Positions 1 to 10,189 of a DNA stretch of 64,000 nt are shown here, piece by piece (within the stretch, counting starts at the first letter, position 1; the number at the start of each line of letters is the position of its first letter). The translations under genes were made by a program, and so were the position numbers. Location: positions 6,262,001 through 6,326,000 of the forward strand of contig NC_067203.1 of assembly GCF_026262505.1 (NCBI RefSeq). The letters are read 5' to 3'. Under the pieces are notes generated by a model. The model worked only from the letters and a program-made list of their open reading frames with translations. It had not been told where the DNA came from and did no database searches. Source of the stretch: Trichomonas vaginalis G3 (Eukaryota > Parabasalia > Trichomonadida > Trichomonadidae).

Positions 1-401
1 AAATAATTATTAAAATCTTTGCATTTGAATATAATAAAGCAATAAGTTCGTTGCTATACTTGTGTTAATAGCTTTTTTGAATAACATAGGTAATCATAAA
101 TCTTTAAAAAGTTTCGGATAATCAATGTTTATTTCTCGTGTACCTTTTGGTAATCGAGCTAATTAAGAATTGAATTATCAACTTCATATATATTACCAAA
201 TATAAATTAAAATGAAACTAAATCGATATCAATTAATGATCAATATTTTTATCAATTTGTTTTGAAAATGGATGATAAAATAACTCATTCTATCTAAACT
301 ACCATTTTCAAATAGCATACGAATAATTTATATCAATGATTTTGTATTTCTTGATGCATGTATAATAATTATTCAAAAAGAAATTGAACAATAATTTTAA
401 T
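1..401. other. AT-rich intergenic stretch
   Basis: Very AT-rich sequence with frequent stops in all frames. I see no gene, RNA or repeat in it. Confidence 0.6.
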
Positions 402-562
402 CATATCCTTGCGTATCTATGGCAAATTTCAATTGTATTATCTAAATTGAAACAGATATATTGATCATGTTTTCTGAGCTTTTCTCTATTTTGAGTTAAA
501 TCTTTCTTCACTGAAAGAATATTCAGGAGAGAAAGCGGAATAACATGCATAATGCCAAAGAT
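402..562 (-). pseudogene. C-terminal fragment of a paralogue of the neighbouring seven-helix protein
   Basis: Read on the minus strand, this stretch encodes IFGIMHVIPLSLLNILS followed by a charged tail and a stop. That matches the last helix of the intact neighbour at 789-1748 (YFGLMNLIPLAILNILS). An in-frame stop lies directly upstream, and nothing further upstream resembles the rest of the protein, so only the last helix and tail survive. It is most simply the remnant of a tandem duplicate of the neighbour. The similarity is read by eye; the limits are approximate. Confidence 0.7.
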
Positions 563-788
563 TCACCTGCAAGATTCGATGATAAATATATTGAATCCAA
601 TATACTGTATGGATTCAAACCCGTCCTGAAATAAAAAAAAGTTGCCTAGTATAAATAACAATAATTAATCGGTCTTGATTAAACTTTCAATGTAGTAAAA
701 TGTGATCGTGTAAGTTTGGGTAATTATAATTTTAAATGTGAAAAATTCAAACACATTTTTCTTGAATGAATTGTATGTTGTTACATCT

Positions 789-1748
789 CTAAATGGAAAT
801 GGTAATATCGGAATTTATGGTATTTTCTGAACTTTTTTCTGATTCTTGATTATCATCTGTTTGACCTGACAGAATATTTAAGATTGCAAGAGGAATAAGA
901 TTCATTAATCCAAAATAAAATGATGAATATGCCCAAAGAAAATAGAAATATTTTGATTTGTATTTTGGGAAATCATCAATATATTGAGTAGATTTAAATA
1001 TATAATAATATTTAGATCTCCAGTAAATAGAGCCATAAATATAGAACTGAATGATGTATAGAAATAATGGAATTGGCATCAAAAATAATGTAATGTTAAG
1101 CGTATTTCTACGTTCTGGTTCAATAAAATTTTTGATATTTGAGAATATAAAAGCTATAGAGAGAGTTGCAAAACTTATGATATAAATGATAATAATGGTA
1201 TGATAAATAATTAGTTTGCTTTGAATGATCTTGTTAAGGTATAAGAAAAATTTGCTATCATATGAAATGAAATAATTAATATAAACTAAAAAAGAAAGAA
1301 CTCCTATTAGAATTATTAAGCTAATTGTAAGATAATAAATGATCTTCGATCCTTTTAGGCGGAAAATTGTTAATATTTTTGCGATTTCAGAGAAAGTCAA
1401 TGCAAAACAAAAAGCTTGAAGAAGCCTTATAGTCAATTGCAACACATTCATATATGAAAAGCCGAAATTTATGAAAGCATGTGTCAATGAACAGTATATT
1501 ATTGCAAAAAATAAATTATTAATTAAAGAAATTGTACAAAAAATAACGCATTTATCTCTTTTTTTGAAGTACAAAAGCCTTTCTTGTCTAAGAGTTACTG
1601 TTAATACATATGAATAAGGAATTGAAACTAAAATTGAGATTATCAAATATAAGTAGCTAAGTGGAAAATTACAATCTGGAAAATTAGAAAAACTACACCT
1701 TGAACTAAATAATCCTGCTAATAATATATTATATTTTATTGTGCTCAT
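789..1748 (-). CDS. Seven-helix integral membrane protein, orphan (319 aa)
   Basis: The protein has about seven hydrophobic helices, near residues 29-51, 67-90, 99-123, 135-157, 181-203, 217-239 and 268-293. The N-terminus is short and Cys-containing (CSFSNFPDC). The hydrophilic tail is rich in Ser, Glu and Asp. The topology is that of a receptor-like seven-helix protein, but I see no motif that places it in a known GPCR class, so no ligand or partner is proposed. A G-alpha gene lies 24 kb away in this window, which is not evidence of coupling. It is divergent from the small gene at 1845, with a 96-bp spacer that should hold both promoters. No clear initiator is visible on its own side. A decayed paralogue fragment sits downstream, so the family has been duplicating locally. 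Confidence 0.75.
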   Translation of the reverse strand: MSTIKYNILLAGLFSSRCSFSNFPDCNFPLSYLYLIISILVSIPYSYVLTVTLRQERLLYFKKRDKCVIFCTISLINNLFFAIIYCSLTHAFINFGFSYMNVLQLTIRLLQAFCFALTFSEIAKILTIFRLKGSKIIYYLTISLIILIGVLSFLVYINYFISYDSKFFLYLNKIIQSKLIIYHTIIIIYIISFATLSIAFIFSNIKNFIEPERRNTLNITLFLMPIPLFLYIIQFYIYGSIYWRSKYYYIFKSTQYIDDFPKYKSKYFYFLWAYSSFYFGLMNLIPLAILNILSGQTDDNQESEKSSENTINSDITISI

Positions 1749-1835
1749 CCTTACTTATCTGAGTCTGATGTACTTAACCTTTTTTTTTCTTGAGTCTGAT
1801 AAACTTTTTCTGAACATATTCAAAAATATATAAGT

Positions 1836-1840
1836 TCATT
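1836..1840 (+). promoter_or_regulatory. Trichomonas-type initiator (TCATT)
   Basis: TCATT with its A at 1838, seven bases before the ATG at 1845. This fits the known T. vaginalis initiator (TCA, pyrimidine, T/A) and predicts a very short 5' leader. Confidence 0.6.
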
Positions 1841-1844
1841 CAAA

Positions 1845-2063
1845 ATGATTCTTATTTTCTTATTTTTACTATCATTTACAAAATCTGATTCTAGAGACGA
1901 TCAGAAACTTAAAGGCATCTTAGATGAAATCCGCCAACTCCGAATTGAAGTCGAAGAACTCAGAAACATTATTCATAGGAATTATAAATCCAACTCTATG
2001 TTGCAAGCGCAAAATATAGATTTTGGACTTGGACCACCAGCGCAACACTTTATTCCAAAGTAA
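1845..2063 (+). CDS. Small secreted-type protein with a short coiled coil (72 aa)
   Basis: It begins with a hydrophobic stretch (MILIFLFLLSFTKSDS) that reads as a signal peptide or signal anchor. A heptad-like amphipathic segment follows (about residues 20-45, LDEIRQLRIEVEELRNIIH), then a short polar tail. The initiator at 1836-1840 and the divergent neighbour support a real transcription unit. No family is recognised. It could be a truncated relic of a longer secreted protein, but nothing downstream continues it. Confidence 0.55.
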   Translation: MILIFLFLLSFTKSDSRDDQKLKGILDEIRQLRIEVEELRNIIHRNYKSNSMLQAQNIDFGLGPPAQHFIPK

Positions 2064-2539
2064 AAAATTAAATTTATTCGATTTTTTTCCCCCATTATTT
2101 TTGTTTCTTGGTATACACTAAATTGAACAAATCTTTTTATATTGCACTTTTCAAAAATTTCTATTGCATGGCAATATTTCTGGAAACACACTTTTTCTAA
2201 CCGTGATGAAACCCACTTTTTTTTATTTTGGCGCCAATGTCGAATCTGACAACTTGGACCCTTTACAAAGTGTCAGATATGAAACTTTACAAATGTCAGA
2301 TTTGGCGAGATTTCCAGCACTCTTTTTTAACTCAGCACTAAACTACTCTTTTTCTACAAGTTTGTTTTTGTAATTATATTGAAAATGAGAAAGTTGAAGT
2401 AAGGGTTTCGTTTTGCGAAAAAAACGTACAATACGCAATTTCGCTAAAAAAACATTTAGCTAGCAATTTCGACCTTTGACTCCACTCAAGACGTCACTTT
2501 TTTAATTTTGCGGTATCATATTTTTGGAAAATCTTTATG
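2064..2539. other. AT-rich spacer left of Polinton 1 with dispersed host repeat motifs
   Basis: No credible gene. It holds AATGTCAGATTTG (about 2292) and AAGGGTTTCGTTTTGC (2401-2416). The first recurs right of the element near 24936 in the same orientation. The second recurs at 25726-25741 in inverse orientation. Confidence 0.5.
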
Positions 2540-2544
2540 AATAT
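2540..2544. repeat. Left flanking copy of a 5-bp target-site duplication (AATAT)
   Basis: AATAT lies directly before the AGGTCAGG terminus, and AATAT follows the CCTGACCT terminus at 24829-24833. Polintons usually duplicate 6 bp; only 5 match here, and in AT-rich sequence a chance match is possible. Confidence 0.5.
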
Positions 2545-2567
2545 AGGTCAGGTAAGTGGGGCCTCCA

Positions 2568-2580
2568 GGCACTTCGTGCC
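2568..2580. repeat. Terminal hairpin of Polinton 1, left copy
   Basis: GGCAC, loop TTC, GTGCC, about 23 bp inside the terminus. Its mirror in the inner arm lies at 3396-3408. The right end has GGGGC, loop GCA, GCCCC at the same distance (24793-24805) and a second copy at 24726-24738. The stem is kept while its bases change. Confidence 0.65.
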
Positions 2581-3050
2581 CTCTAGCCCTGAAGATGAAA
2601 CAGAAATGGTTTCACCGGGGACTAATACCAAGTTTCCTTCCCAGTAGTCTTGACCATTGCTAAAGAATATGCAAACCAATTCTTCGAATACAATTTCTTG
2701 TCCACTTTTGCGTTGGAAAATGACTCTTACACGGTCACCTGGAATGACTCCATCTTTTTCGTTGTCTTCATTCTGTAACGAAATAGTACGAACGAGGAAA
2801 TGGTTGACAATTTCAACTTGGAATTCGCAAGGAGTTGTGCGAAAAACCCAGCCAACATTTTCGGCTCCGTACTCGTCAACTAGTTCATCCTCGTCATAGC
2901 TGTACGAGTACGGAGTGAAGTTTATGGCTGCACGGGCAAATTGAATTTAAATTGGGCTGCGTAAGGTAGGAAGCAACTGGTTGAAGAGTCGTTCTTGAAG
3001 TACTCTTACAAGAGTGGGACAATAGCGGACAAGTTCGTCTGCATATTGAA

Positions 3051-3428
3051 TTGAATTCGAACAAATTTGTTCGAATTGGACTGTCGCCGAAACTAGTTGA
3101 CGAGTACGGAGCCGAAAATGTTGGCTGGGTTTTTCGCACAACTCCTTGCGAATTCCAAGTTGAAATTGTCAACCATTTCCTCGTTCGTACTATTTCGTTA
3201 CAGAATGAAGACAACGAAAAAGATGGAGTCATTCCAGGTGACCGTGTAAGAGTCATTTTCCAACGCAAAAGTGGACAAGAAATTGTATTCGAAGAATTGG
3301 TTTGCATATTCTTTAGCAATGGTCAAGACTACTGGGAAGGAAACTTGGTATTAGTCCCCGGTGAAACCATTTCTGTTTCATCTTCAGGGCTAGAGGGCAC
3401 GAAGTGCCTGGAGGCCCCACTTACCTGA
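3051..3428 (+). CDS. Polinton 1 terminal-repeat protein, unknown (up to 125 aa)
   Basis: An open frame that runs into the terminal repeat and ends inside it. The protein is beta-rich in character (VGWVFRTTPCEFQVEIVNHF, then GDRVRVIFQRKSGQE) with no recognised domain. Because it lies in the 345-bp inverted repeat, most of it is also encoded on the minus strand of the left arm (about 2548-2885). The inverse duplication of a coding terminus is the odd point. Function unknown. The last dozen codons are the terminal hairpin region, so its C-terminus may not be a true gene end. Confidence 0.45.
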   Translation: MNSNKFVRIGLSPKLVDEYGAENVGWVFRTTPCEFQVEIVNHFLVRTISLQNEDNEKDGVIPGDRVRVIFQRKSGQEIVFEELVCIFFSNGQDYWEGNLVLVPGETISVSSSGLEGTKCLEAPLT

Positions 3429-3498
3429 CCTATATGCAAACAAAAAAGTGACAGCCGCATGTTTTAAACTACAAAAACCGTTTTTTACTTCACTTAAA

Positions 3499-5298
3499 AT
3501 GCCACGTAAGCTACGTAAGAATATACGTAAGAGGAAGGGAGCATTGAAACATCCAATAGTAAAACTGACACCACAACAACAGTTGCAACAACAAATGATG
3601 AATGACCCCACTATGTTGCAACAAATGTCAAGCAACCCTATGCTTTTAAACCGAGTTATTGGTGCACAGAGTGGAGGTTTAAGAGCGGCACTTTTAGCGA
3701 AAATGGCAGGCTATGGTGGAGCTGCAGACGGAACAGCTTATAACCCTCAAAGTCAAATGAATTTGAGTTCACTCAAAAATCAAATAACAGATGTCAAAAA
3801 GTCAAACATAGACATACAGAAACAAATAAGTGAAAACGAAAAGAAACTAGAATATGACAGACAGACAAAGAAACTCAATGAGTTAAACATAGAGAAAAAG
3901 AAGAAAGAAGAACAACTGAAAGAACTAAGTACAGAGGAATATGCGAAAAAAGTGTCAGAAAAAGCAGCAGAAGTAGCAAAAATGGAACAAGATGTTATAA
4001 ATTTGAAAAACCATACTACTCAATATAAAGTACTGAAAGCTGAAGAGATAAAACAAAAAGCCCTGAAGACATATATGGATAGCGATGAGTATAAAAAAGA
4101 AGTTGAAGCAAATGTAAAGGCAGAAAAACTTTTACAGTTGCAAAACCAAACCGTACAGTATGAAAACTTAGCACAAGAAAGTAAAAATAACGACGCAGCC
4201 ATGCAAAAGGCAATGAAAAGCGCAGAATATATAAAAGCTAATAATGACTGGTTAGATGCCCAAGCCAACGCTAAAGCAGCCCAACTTATAGGGTCAATAA
4301 GGACAAAAATACAAGCGGATGAAGACAGTTCAAATGAAGCTTTAATGAATGCTGACTTTAAGAATGCCTTCGAAGCTCTTCATAGTAAGGTGAAACTAGT
4401 GAACGACTTCTCATCTGGAAAGAAACTGAAGTCTGAAGGTTTCGACAAAGAGTTAAGAGAAGTAGCACAAAATATGACGAAAATAACAGATGCAGCAACG
4501 AGACAGGCAGTTCAAAGTGCCTATGACGCCGTTAGAGCAACTGTTGTGGAAAGTCAAGAAAAAGAGTTACAACAGACCAAAACAGACCTAGTAAATGCTT
4601 TCTTAAGAACGAAAAGTCAGGTAGGACATTATGCTGCAGATGGAACATATGTGCCAGCTGGTGGAACTTATATACCACCAGATGAGGTACAAGAAACTCA
4701 ACAGGAAGAAGTTCAGATACAACCAGACATGGAAGAAATAGTTCAGCAACAACAGCTAGAAGAGCCTGAAGGAAACGAACATGTCCCTCCTTTGGAAACT
4801 ACAGAAATAAATGACGCAAGACTGAAACATTGGGTAAAGCTTTCCCATTCACAAAAGATATTATTGGTAACATGGAAAGAAAACCAGAATGGCTACAAAA
4901 ACATATATTTGGAAACGAGCTTATTCCATATGGACAAGCTCTGTTTGAAGAGCTTGAACCGGAAACTCAGGAAAGAGTCATGCAAACAATACGCGAAGAC
5001 TCAAATACAAACTATGACAAAATCTTTCTAGGATATAGGTTACCTGAGATGGGCGACCAGAGCCCAAAGGCAAAAAGGACATGGGAAATTTACAACATAC
5101 TAGGTGAACATGAGGCAAAGATGCAACAACTTGAAGCAGAGGGCAAGTTACCAAAAGCGACACCAAAGAAGAAGAGTAGAACAAAGTGAAAGTAGTGAAG
5201 AAGTAACTTCATCTAGTGAAAGTAGTGGCAATGAAGGAAAAAGAAGAGTTAAAGATTCAGTCAGGAAGAAAGTAAAGCTTAGTCCGAAACAATTATGA
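3499..5298 (+). pseudogene. Polinton 1 coiled-coil, Gln/Lys-rich protein gene region
   Basis: Starts at ATG 3499 with a basic segment (MPRKLRKNIRKRKG) and a Gln/Met-rich run (QQQLQQQMMNDP). A long Lys/Glu-rich coiled coil follows. The 3' part has an acidic, Ser-rich and Lys-rich tail (SESSEEVTSSSESSGNEGK). The region looks interrupted. Position directly before the capsid gene suggests a virion or assembly role, but no family is recognised. The basic N-terminus and long helix would suit a core or scaffold protein, which is inference only. Confidence 0.6.
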
Positions 5299-5337
5299 CA
5301 TATAAATCCAACTATTCTATATTTTTACCCATATGAA

Positions 5338-6934
5338 ATGTACGCCGCTCAGAATATAACGCCAACAGTTTTGGATGCCATGAACGGAAATGTTTCCGAA
5401 TGGTATAACGAATGCGACAATGCCATTAGAAGGTCAGAAATAGGGTTACGAATATACACTGCTGTTTCTTATGGAAACGTAGGTGAGTTTGGAGAAGGTT
5501 CTTCAACAACAGTAGATATTGCTTGCGACAGGTTTCATATTATTTCTATTGACAACTCATTCTTATACGTGGAACAAGACATTGAAATAAAACCTTCTGC
5601 CAAGTTGTCTGACAAGAAAGGTTGCAATGGAATTTTCTATGTCGGATACCAATATGCTCCAGAAGTTTTCATGGGATATAAGATATATTCTAACTCTGAC
5701 TTAGTTCAAACAGTAACATGGGCAAACTATGAATGGTTCGCTTTGAGAAACTCAGTACAACCACAAGCTAGAGAACAAACAGACCAGTATGCAACTATTG
5801 AGAAAATAAGAAGACTTGACCCTAACGTTCCAGGAGTTTATGTTAACCTTTCTGGTTCAGATGGAACTGCTGCCACTAAAGTAAAACTGAAACTCAGAGT
5901 TCCTTTGTCATCTTTCCTCATCTTCAGGTTTTTAAGATACTTGCCAAACTGGGCAGGAAAAATTTCTATCGAACTTACTCCAAGCAAAAATAACTTAGTC
6001 ATTGCACCAACACAAGACCCATTCACTCTTACAGACGTAATGGGAACAAATAAAACGTCATTCGCCGACTTTTGCAAAGACAAAGTTGACTTAGACTTTG
6101 GTTTCTCAAACTTCAACACTGAAGTAAACTATTATTTCAATGCTGCTGGAACTGCTTGGGACCCAGTTAAGTTCACATGCGAAAAATTTGAATGCAAGAG
6201 AATAGAAAGCAGACTTGCAGTCTATATGTTGGACCCAGATATTTCAAATGCTTTAGCTGCCAAATATATTGCAGTTCCACTTATGTTCCCTATACACCAA
6301 ATATCTGTCAAAGACTTTGCAGGTGAAGTTGGAAACCAAAGTGCTGACCCAGGTGCAAGAACAGATATTGCTTTAACAACTGCAATGAAACATGCAGATA
6401 CTATGTTTGTACTGTTCAGACGAACTATAAATGACTATTCTTGTTTCTACAACCCTGGTATTAAATATCATATAAACATAGATGGCAAATATTATCCAAG
6501 AGAAGAATATTCTACAGTTGAGGATATGAGGTCATACAACTTGACATTAGATGCTATGAACTTTAACAAACTTCACAACAACCATTAACCCTGAAATGCA
6601 AAGTTCTATTATGCCATATGTGAAAGTATGGACTCATACAGGAGGTCAAAAAACTCAATATACAAATGGAGACCGTTCAAACTTTTGGCTTGGCATTCCA
6701 TTTGCTGACTCAGAAGACTTTATGGGTGGTATTTCAACTGTTGGTACAGTTCAAATACAATATACTGGTGACAGAGACGGTCCAGATGAATTGAAAGCAA
6801 AGAAGTTTACAAAACCAATAGCACTTTTCACGGAAGATGCTCTTTTGAAGATTCGTTCGATGAAACCTGCTGGGGCTCCTCAGATTGGCATAACGACAGC
6901 TTCCATCGAGCAGATTTTGGCAGCAGGTCAGTAA
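5338..6934 (+). pseudogene. MCP: Polinton 1 major capsid protein (double jelly-roll) gene region
   Basis: The region encodes a beta-rich protein with features of the Polinton major capsid family: an early segment with FLYVEQDIEIKPSAKL, a central FLIFRFLRYLPNWAGKISIE with strand-rich flanks, and late segments ending in AAGQ. Length and placement between the coiled-coil gene and small virion-type genes fit. Double jelly-roll capsid proteins form the pseudo-hexameric capsomers of Polinton-type viruses. The identification rests on family resemblance by eye and gene context, not on a profile search. It looks interrupted. The upstream leader has a T-rich run before the ATG at 5338, as other genes of this half do. 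Confidence 0.75.
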
Positions 6935-6960
6935 GTTGTTCTTGAACTGACTTCTCTCCG

Positions 6961-7248
6961 TCAAATATTGACAGTACGCCAGTTTTGACATATATATTGT
7001 ATTATAAACTTTCCTTTAGTAATATCGGTCAGTTTTGAAGTTATATTTTTGTCTGCTTCAAGAACTTTCACCATTTCAGTTATACCAACTTTCTTTGCTT
7101 TATGAAAATATTTTGGTTCAGCAAAGACTGCTATTCTATAACATTTTCCATTGTTTGTGTAAAGAACTATTCTGTCAATGTATTTGTATTGTTTGTGAGT
7201 ATAAACCTTGTTTTGCTTCAATTCGAAGAGATATCCGAATACGTCCAT
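6961..7248 (-). CDS. Polinton 1 small unknown protein (95 aa)
   Basis: Reads MDVFGYLFELKQNKVY and continues with a balanced, globular composition; no known domain. It is divergent from the gene at 7267 with only 18 bp between the two ATGs, so the two must share or overlap promoters. An AT-rich box (AATAAAAAG) precedes its ATG. It converges on the capsid gene 26 bp away. Function unknown. Confidence 0.55.
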   Translation of the reverse strand: MDVFGYLFELKQNKVYTHKQYKYIDRIVLYTNNGKCYRIAVFAEPKYFHKAKKVGITEMVKVLEADKNITSKLTDITKGKFIIQYICQNWRTVNI

Positions 7249-7266
7249 CTTTTTATTCTAAGTAAA

Positions 7267-7831
7267 ATGTCATTTCCGAAAAATAGAAGCGTAAGTGTTT
7301 CAAAAGGTTTAATGGCGGTGGCAGATGTGAAGTTAAATTCACCAACTCAAACAAACAGTCAAAGTGTTGTTGTCAATGTCAAAAACAGAGATGTTGAAGT
7401 GGGGAAACCATACGAAGACGAAGATGGTATAACAATTGTTCCTGTAAAAGAACCAACATATCCTGAAGTTAGCAGAGACTTAAGTTCTGTTGCAGATATT
7501 CGAAACGACTACCAACAACTGAAAGACAAACTTCAAACTCAGGAGAAGATTTGTCAAGCTTTAAGTATAATGTTAAACTTGGTCGAACACAACCCTGTAA
7601 AAGTGAACTCAATATGTCATTGCACCTCATGAAGTTTTGAAAGAACTATTGAAACTTTTGACAGAGGCAGACGATATAAACATCAAAGAAATAGAACCCG
7701 ACATTAGTTGCTGTGGTGTTTCATATAATGTCATTGACAAGATATACGTTATGAAAGGAGGTGAAACGTTGAACTTAAAATATAGTTTCCCAGACGTTAT
7801 AAAATATTTGACGACCACAACATTTCATTAA
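7267..7831 (+). pseudogene. Polinton 1 unknown protein gene region
   Basis: Begins at ATG 7267 (MSFPKNRSVSVSKGLMAVAD). It contains a polar stretch, a short coiled-coil-like helix (NDYQQLKDKLQTQEKICQAL) and a C-terminal segment with KYSFPDVIKYL. It looks interrupted. A T-rich leader (TTTTTATTCTAAGTAAA) precedes the start. The location between the capsid and probable minor capsid genes suggests a virion-associated role. No family recognised. Confidence 0.5.
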
Positions 7832-7851
7832 AGTTTATTTGCTAAGTAAAA

Positions 7852-8082
7852 ATGTCAAAACTTCTTGAAAGATGTTTGAAGAAAAATAATATAGACTTTA
7901 TTTCATGTAAAGGACTTTACACACTTTTGAACGATATGAAAGACCCTGTTTTGTTTGTTCGTGTAGACAAAGGAAAGTTCTATGTCTTTACAAAATATTT
8001 GAACTTCTTAGACAGAGAACTTCAAGAAACGCCGTGTGAAAGTTTAGATGAAGTTCTTCTCCACTTTCAGAAAAACTTTTAA
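7852..8082 (+). CDS. Polinton 1 small unknown protein (76 aa)
   Basis: MSKLLERCLKKNNIDFISCK onward; a small alpha/beta protein with no recognised motif. It lies 20 bp after the preceding gene region and 10 bp before the next, so this looks like a tightly packed same-strand run. The leader TTTATTTGCTAAGTAAAA resembles other starts of this half. The end of the preceding gene region has a similar flavour (VIDKIYVMKGGE against DPVLFVRVDKGK), so the two may be distant copies; that is a weak visual impression. Confidence 0.55.
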   Translation: MSKLLERCLKKNNIDFISCKGLYTLLNDMKDPVLFVRVDKGKFYVFTKYLNFLDRELQETPCESLDEVLLHFQKNF

Positions 8083-8092
8083 ATATATATAA

Positions 8093-8890
8093 ATGGCAGA
8101 AGACATAATGGTTTATACTATTACGACTAAAAACCCTGAGTCATATAATTCTATAACAACAAACTTACAAAGTCCTCAAGGACGATATTGTAAACTAACC
8201 TTAAACACAATGACGACTAAAGCCTGTTTTGCTCTTTTGACACCAGAAGACTTTATTGTTGTGAATGGTAAAAAATACTCCTTTGAAGATACTTACTCAG
8301 ATATACCACCAACAGGTTTTGTTGACTTATTTAATACTTTAAGTACGGGTGTAACATGTGCTGCAACTAGAGCAGGTTTCATTATGTTTGGATGTCCGAC
8401 TGAGTTTACTATAAACGATATGAGCTATAATACAAAACTTATTTCTGGTTTTTACTACCAACAGTTTCCTATAACAGGAAAAGGTGTCATACAAGGAATG
8501 TCTATTCCATTGACATTAAGCACACCAATCTTATATATTGTTTCAAACTTAGGTTCAAAGTGTTATTCGAATGTCGACAGAAACTATTATGACCAAAAGA
8601 TACTTATGCGTATAAACAATACTTTCTCTGCTGGTTTGCCTATTGTTCATTCGAATGCAGAATTTTCAACCTTAGTGAACTCAAACACTTTGGCAAGTAT
8701 AACGTTGACATTAGTTGACGCAAACTTTGTTCCTGTAAAACTTTTATGTCCTATGTATTTGTCAATGACGGCAGAAAGTTTCGAATTGGAAGATGCAACT
8801 GGTGAAAGTATTGTATTACAAGAACAACTTCAACAACAAATAGCTCAAGAACAACAAATGCAACAAATGCAACAACAAAGTCAAGAATAA
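8093..8890 (+). CDS. Polinton 1 probable minor capsid (penton) protein (265 aa)
   Basis: A beta-rich protein (MAEDIMVYTITTKNPESYNS) with many short hydrophobic strands. It ends in a Gln-rich tail (LQQQIAQEQQMQQMQQQSQE). Polintons encode a single jelly-roll minor capsid protein that fills the vertices. Size, strand-rich composition and position between the capsid gene and the replication and packaging genes all fit that role, but the sequence alone does not prove it. The frame is open over its full length and starts 10 bp after the previous gene. A long T run follows the stop and leads into the next gene. Confidence 0.55.
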   Translation: MAEDIMVYTITTKNPESYNSITTNLQSPQGRYCKLTLNTMTTKACFALLTPEDFIVVNGKKYSFEDTYSDIPPTGFVDLFNTLSTGVTCAATRAGFIMFGCPTEFTINDMSYNTKLISGFYYQQFPITGKGVIQGMSIPLTLSTPILYIVSNLGSKCYSNVDRNYYDQKILMRINNTFSAGLPIVHSNAEFSTLVNSNTLASITLTLVDANFVPVKLLCPMYLSMTAESFELEDATGESIVLQEQLQQQIAQEQQMQQMQQQSQE

Positions 8891-8918
8891 AAAATAATAT
8901 TTTTTTTATTTTTATAAA

Positions 8919-10152
8919 ATGTACAGAATAGATGTTTCAGATTTTTATGACTTCCAAGCATTCAGAAATATGTGTCCATTTAGAGACTATAACAAAGCAG
9001 TCGAGAATTTGAAACGTTTAGTCATTTATGTTGACTCTGCCCCAGAATGTTATGTCATGAAAGAATGGGATATTGTCTTTAACAAACCAAGAGCAACAAT
9101 AGTGTCTGAACAAGAATGTAGACAGAAACTTAAGAAAATAAAAGTTGTACAAGTTGGAATGAAGATGTTAGATGCTTGGGATATCTTATTGTCAAAGTTA
9201 GAAGATTTTTCAGTTCGAGGTATAAGTTCTATACACCTTCTCCAAACTTCTATTCTATCTTCACTGGATATAAATACGAACAAGTAGAATGGAAAGAAAA
9301 TATTATAGAAGCTTGGTTAGACCATGTCAAAGAAATTATATGCAATGGAAACGAAAAGGTTTATGAGTATATCTTATGTTGGTTTGCAAACATCTTACAA
9401 CATCCAAGTGCTAAAAATGAAACTGCTCTCATTATAATTGGAAAACAAGGAACAGGTAAGAACACATTCTTTACAGATATCTTATGCAAACTGTTAGAAG
9501 GTTATTCGAACCCTAATATGACAAACTTAGAAAACATCTGCGGTAAATTTAACTCCTCAATAGAGAATATGAAACTTATAGTTTGCAATGAACTTCAAAG
9601 TAAGATACAACAAAAGTTTTGAACTCAGATGCTTTGAAGAGTCTTATAACAGATAAAGTTGGAGTTGTTGAAAGAAAATATAAAGACCAAAGAGTTTGTG
9701 AAAATGTTGCAAACTTCATTATGGTTTCAAACAATGTTGTTCCGATGAAGTTAGAAAGTTCTGACAGAAGATATGTAGTTGTCAGAACGTCAGATTCTCA
9801 TATGCAAGATACAGAATATTTTGACGACTTAGCAGAAACTTTGACATCTGACTTTTACAACCACTTGTTCTCATATTTTATGACATTAGATATTTCTAAG
9901 TTCAATCCAAGACAAATTCCACATACCGAAGAGAGACAAACATTGTTAGAAGCAAACAAGAGTGTATATGAACTGTTCATAGATGAAACTGACTTTGAGT
10001 GTTTAGATGAAAGGTCATTGTACGATTCGTATAAACAATATTGTCAAGAATATGGTTATATGGCAGCTTCTAAACGAACATTCTTGGCAAATGTCAAAAG
10101 TCTTTTAGATGTTCAGAATGGTGTATATACAAAGAAAAATTTTTCTGAGTAA
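8919..10152 (+). pseudogene. Polinton 1 D5-type superfamily 3 helicase gene region
   Basis: The region encodes the SF3 helicase core seen in poxvirus D5 and Polinton helicases: a Walker A segment (IIIGKQGTGKNTFFTDIL), an acidic Walker B-like segment (MKLIVCNELQS), then NVANFIMVSNNVVPMKL with DRRYVVV (sensor region), and a C-terminal domain with YDSYKQYCQEYGYMAAS. Such proteins unwind DNA at replication. The same family is encoded by Polinton 2 at 59648-61959, with clear similarity in the core. I did not see the primase half here. The region looks interrupted. A long T run precedes the first ATG. Confidence 0.8.
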
Positions 10153-10189
10153 ATTTTAAAAAAAAATATTTTTTTATCCGATAGAAAAG

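Larger units (their letters stand above)
2541..3435. repeat. Long inverted repeat at the left end of Polinton 1 (345-bp arms)
   Basis: Arms 2541-2885 and 3091-3435 are inverse copies and appear essentially identical, separated by a 205-bp spacer. Each outer end carries the AGGTCAGG terminus, so the left end of the element exists twice, facing both ways. The block could be a foldback duplication of the terminus, or a small non-autonomous derivative with its own ends inserted at the edge of the larger element. ATAT follows the inner terminus and also precedes the outer one. Confidence 0.85.
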
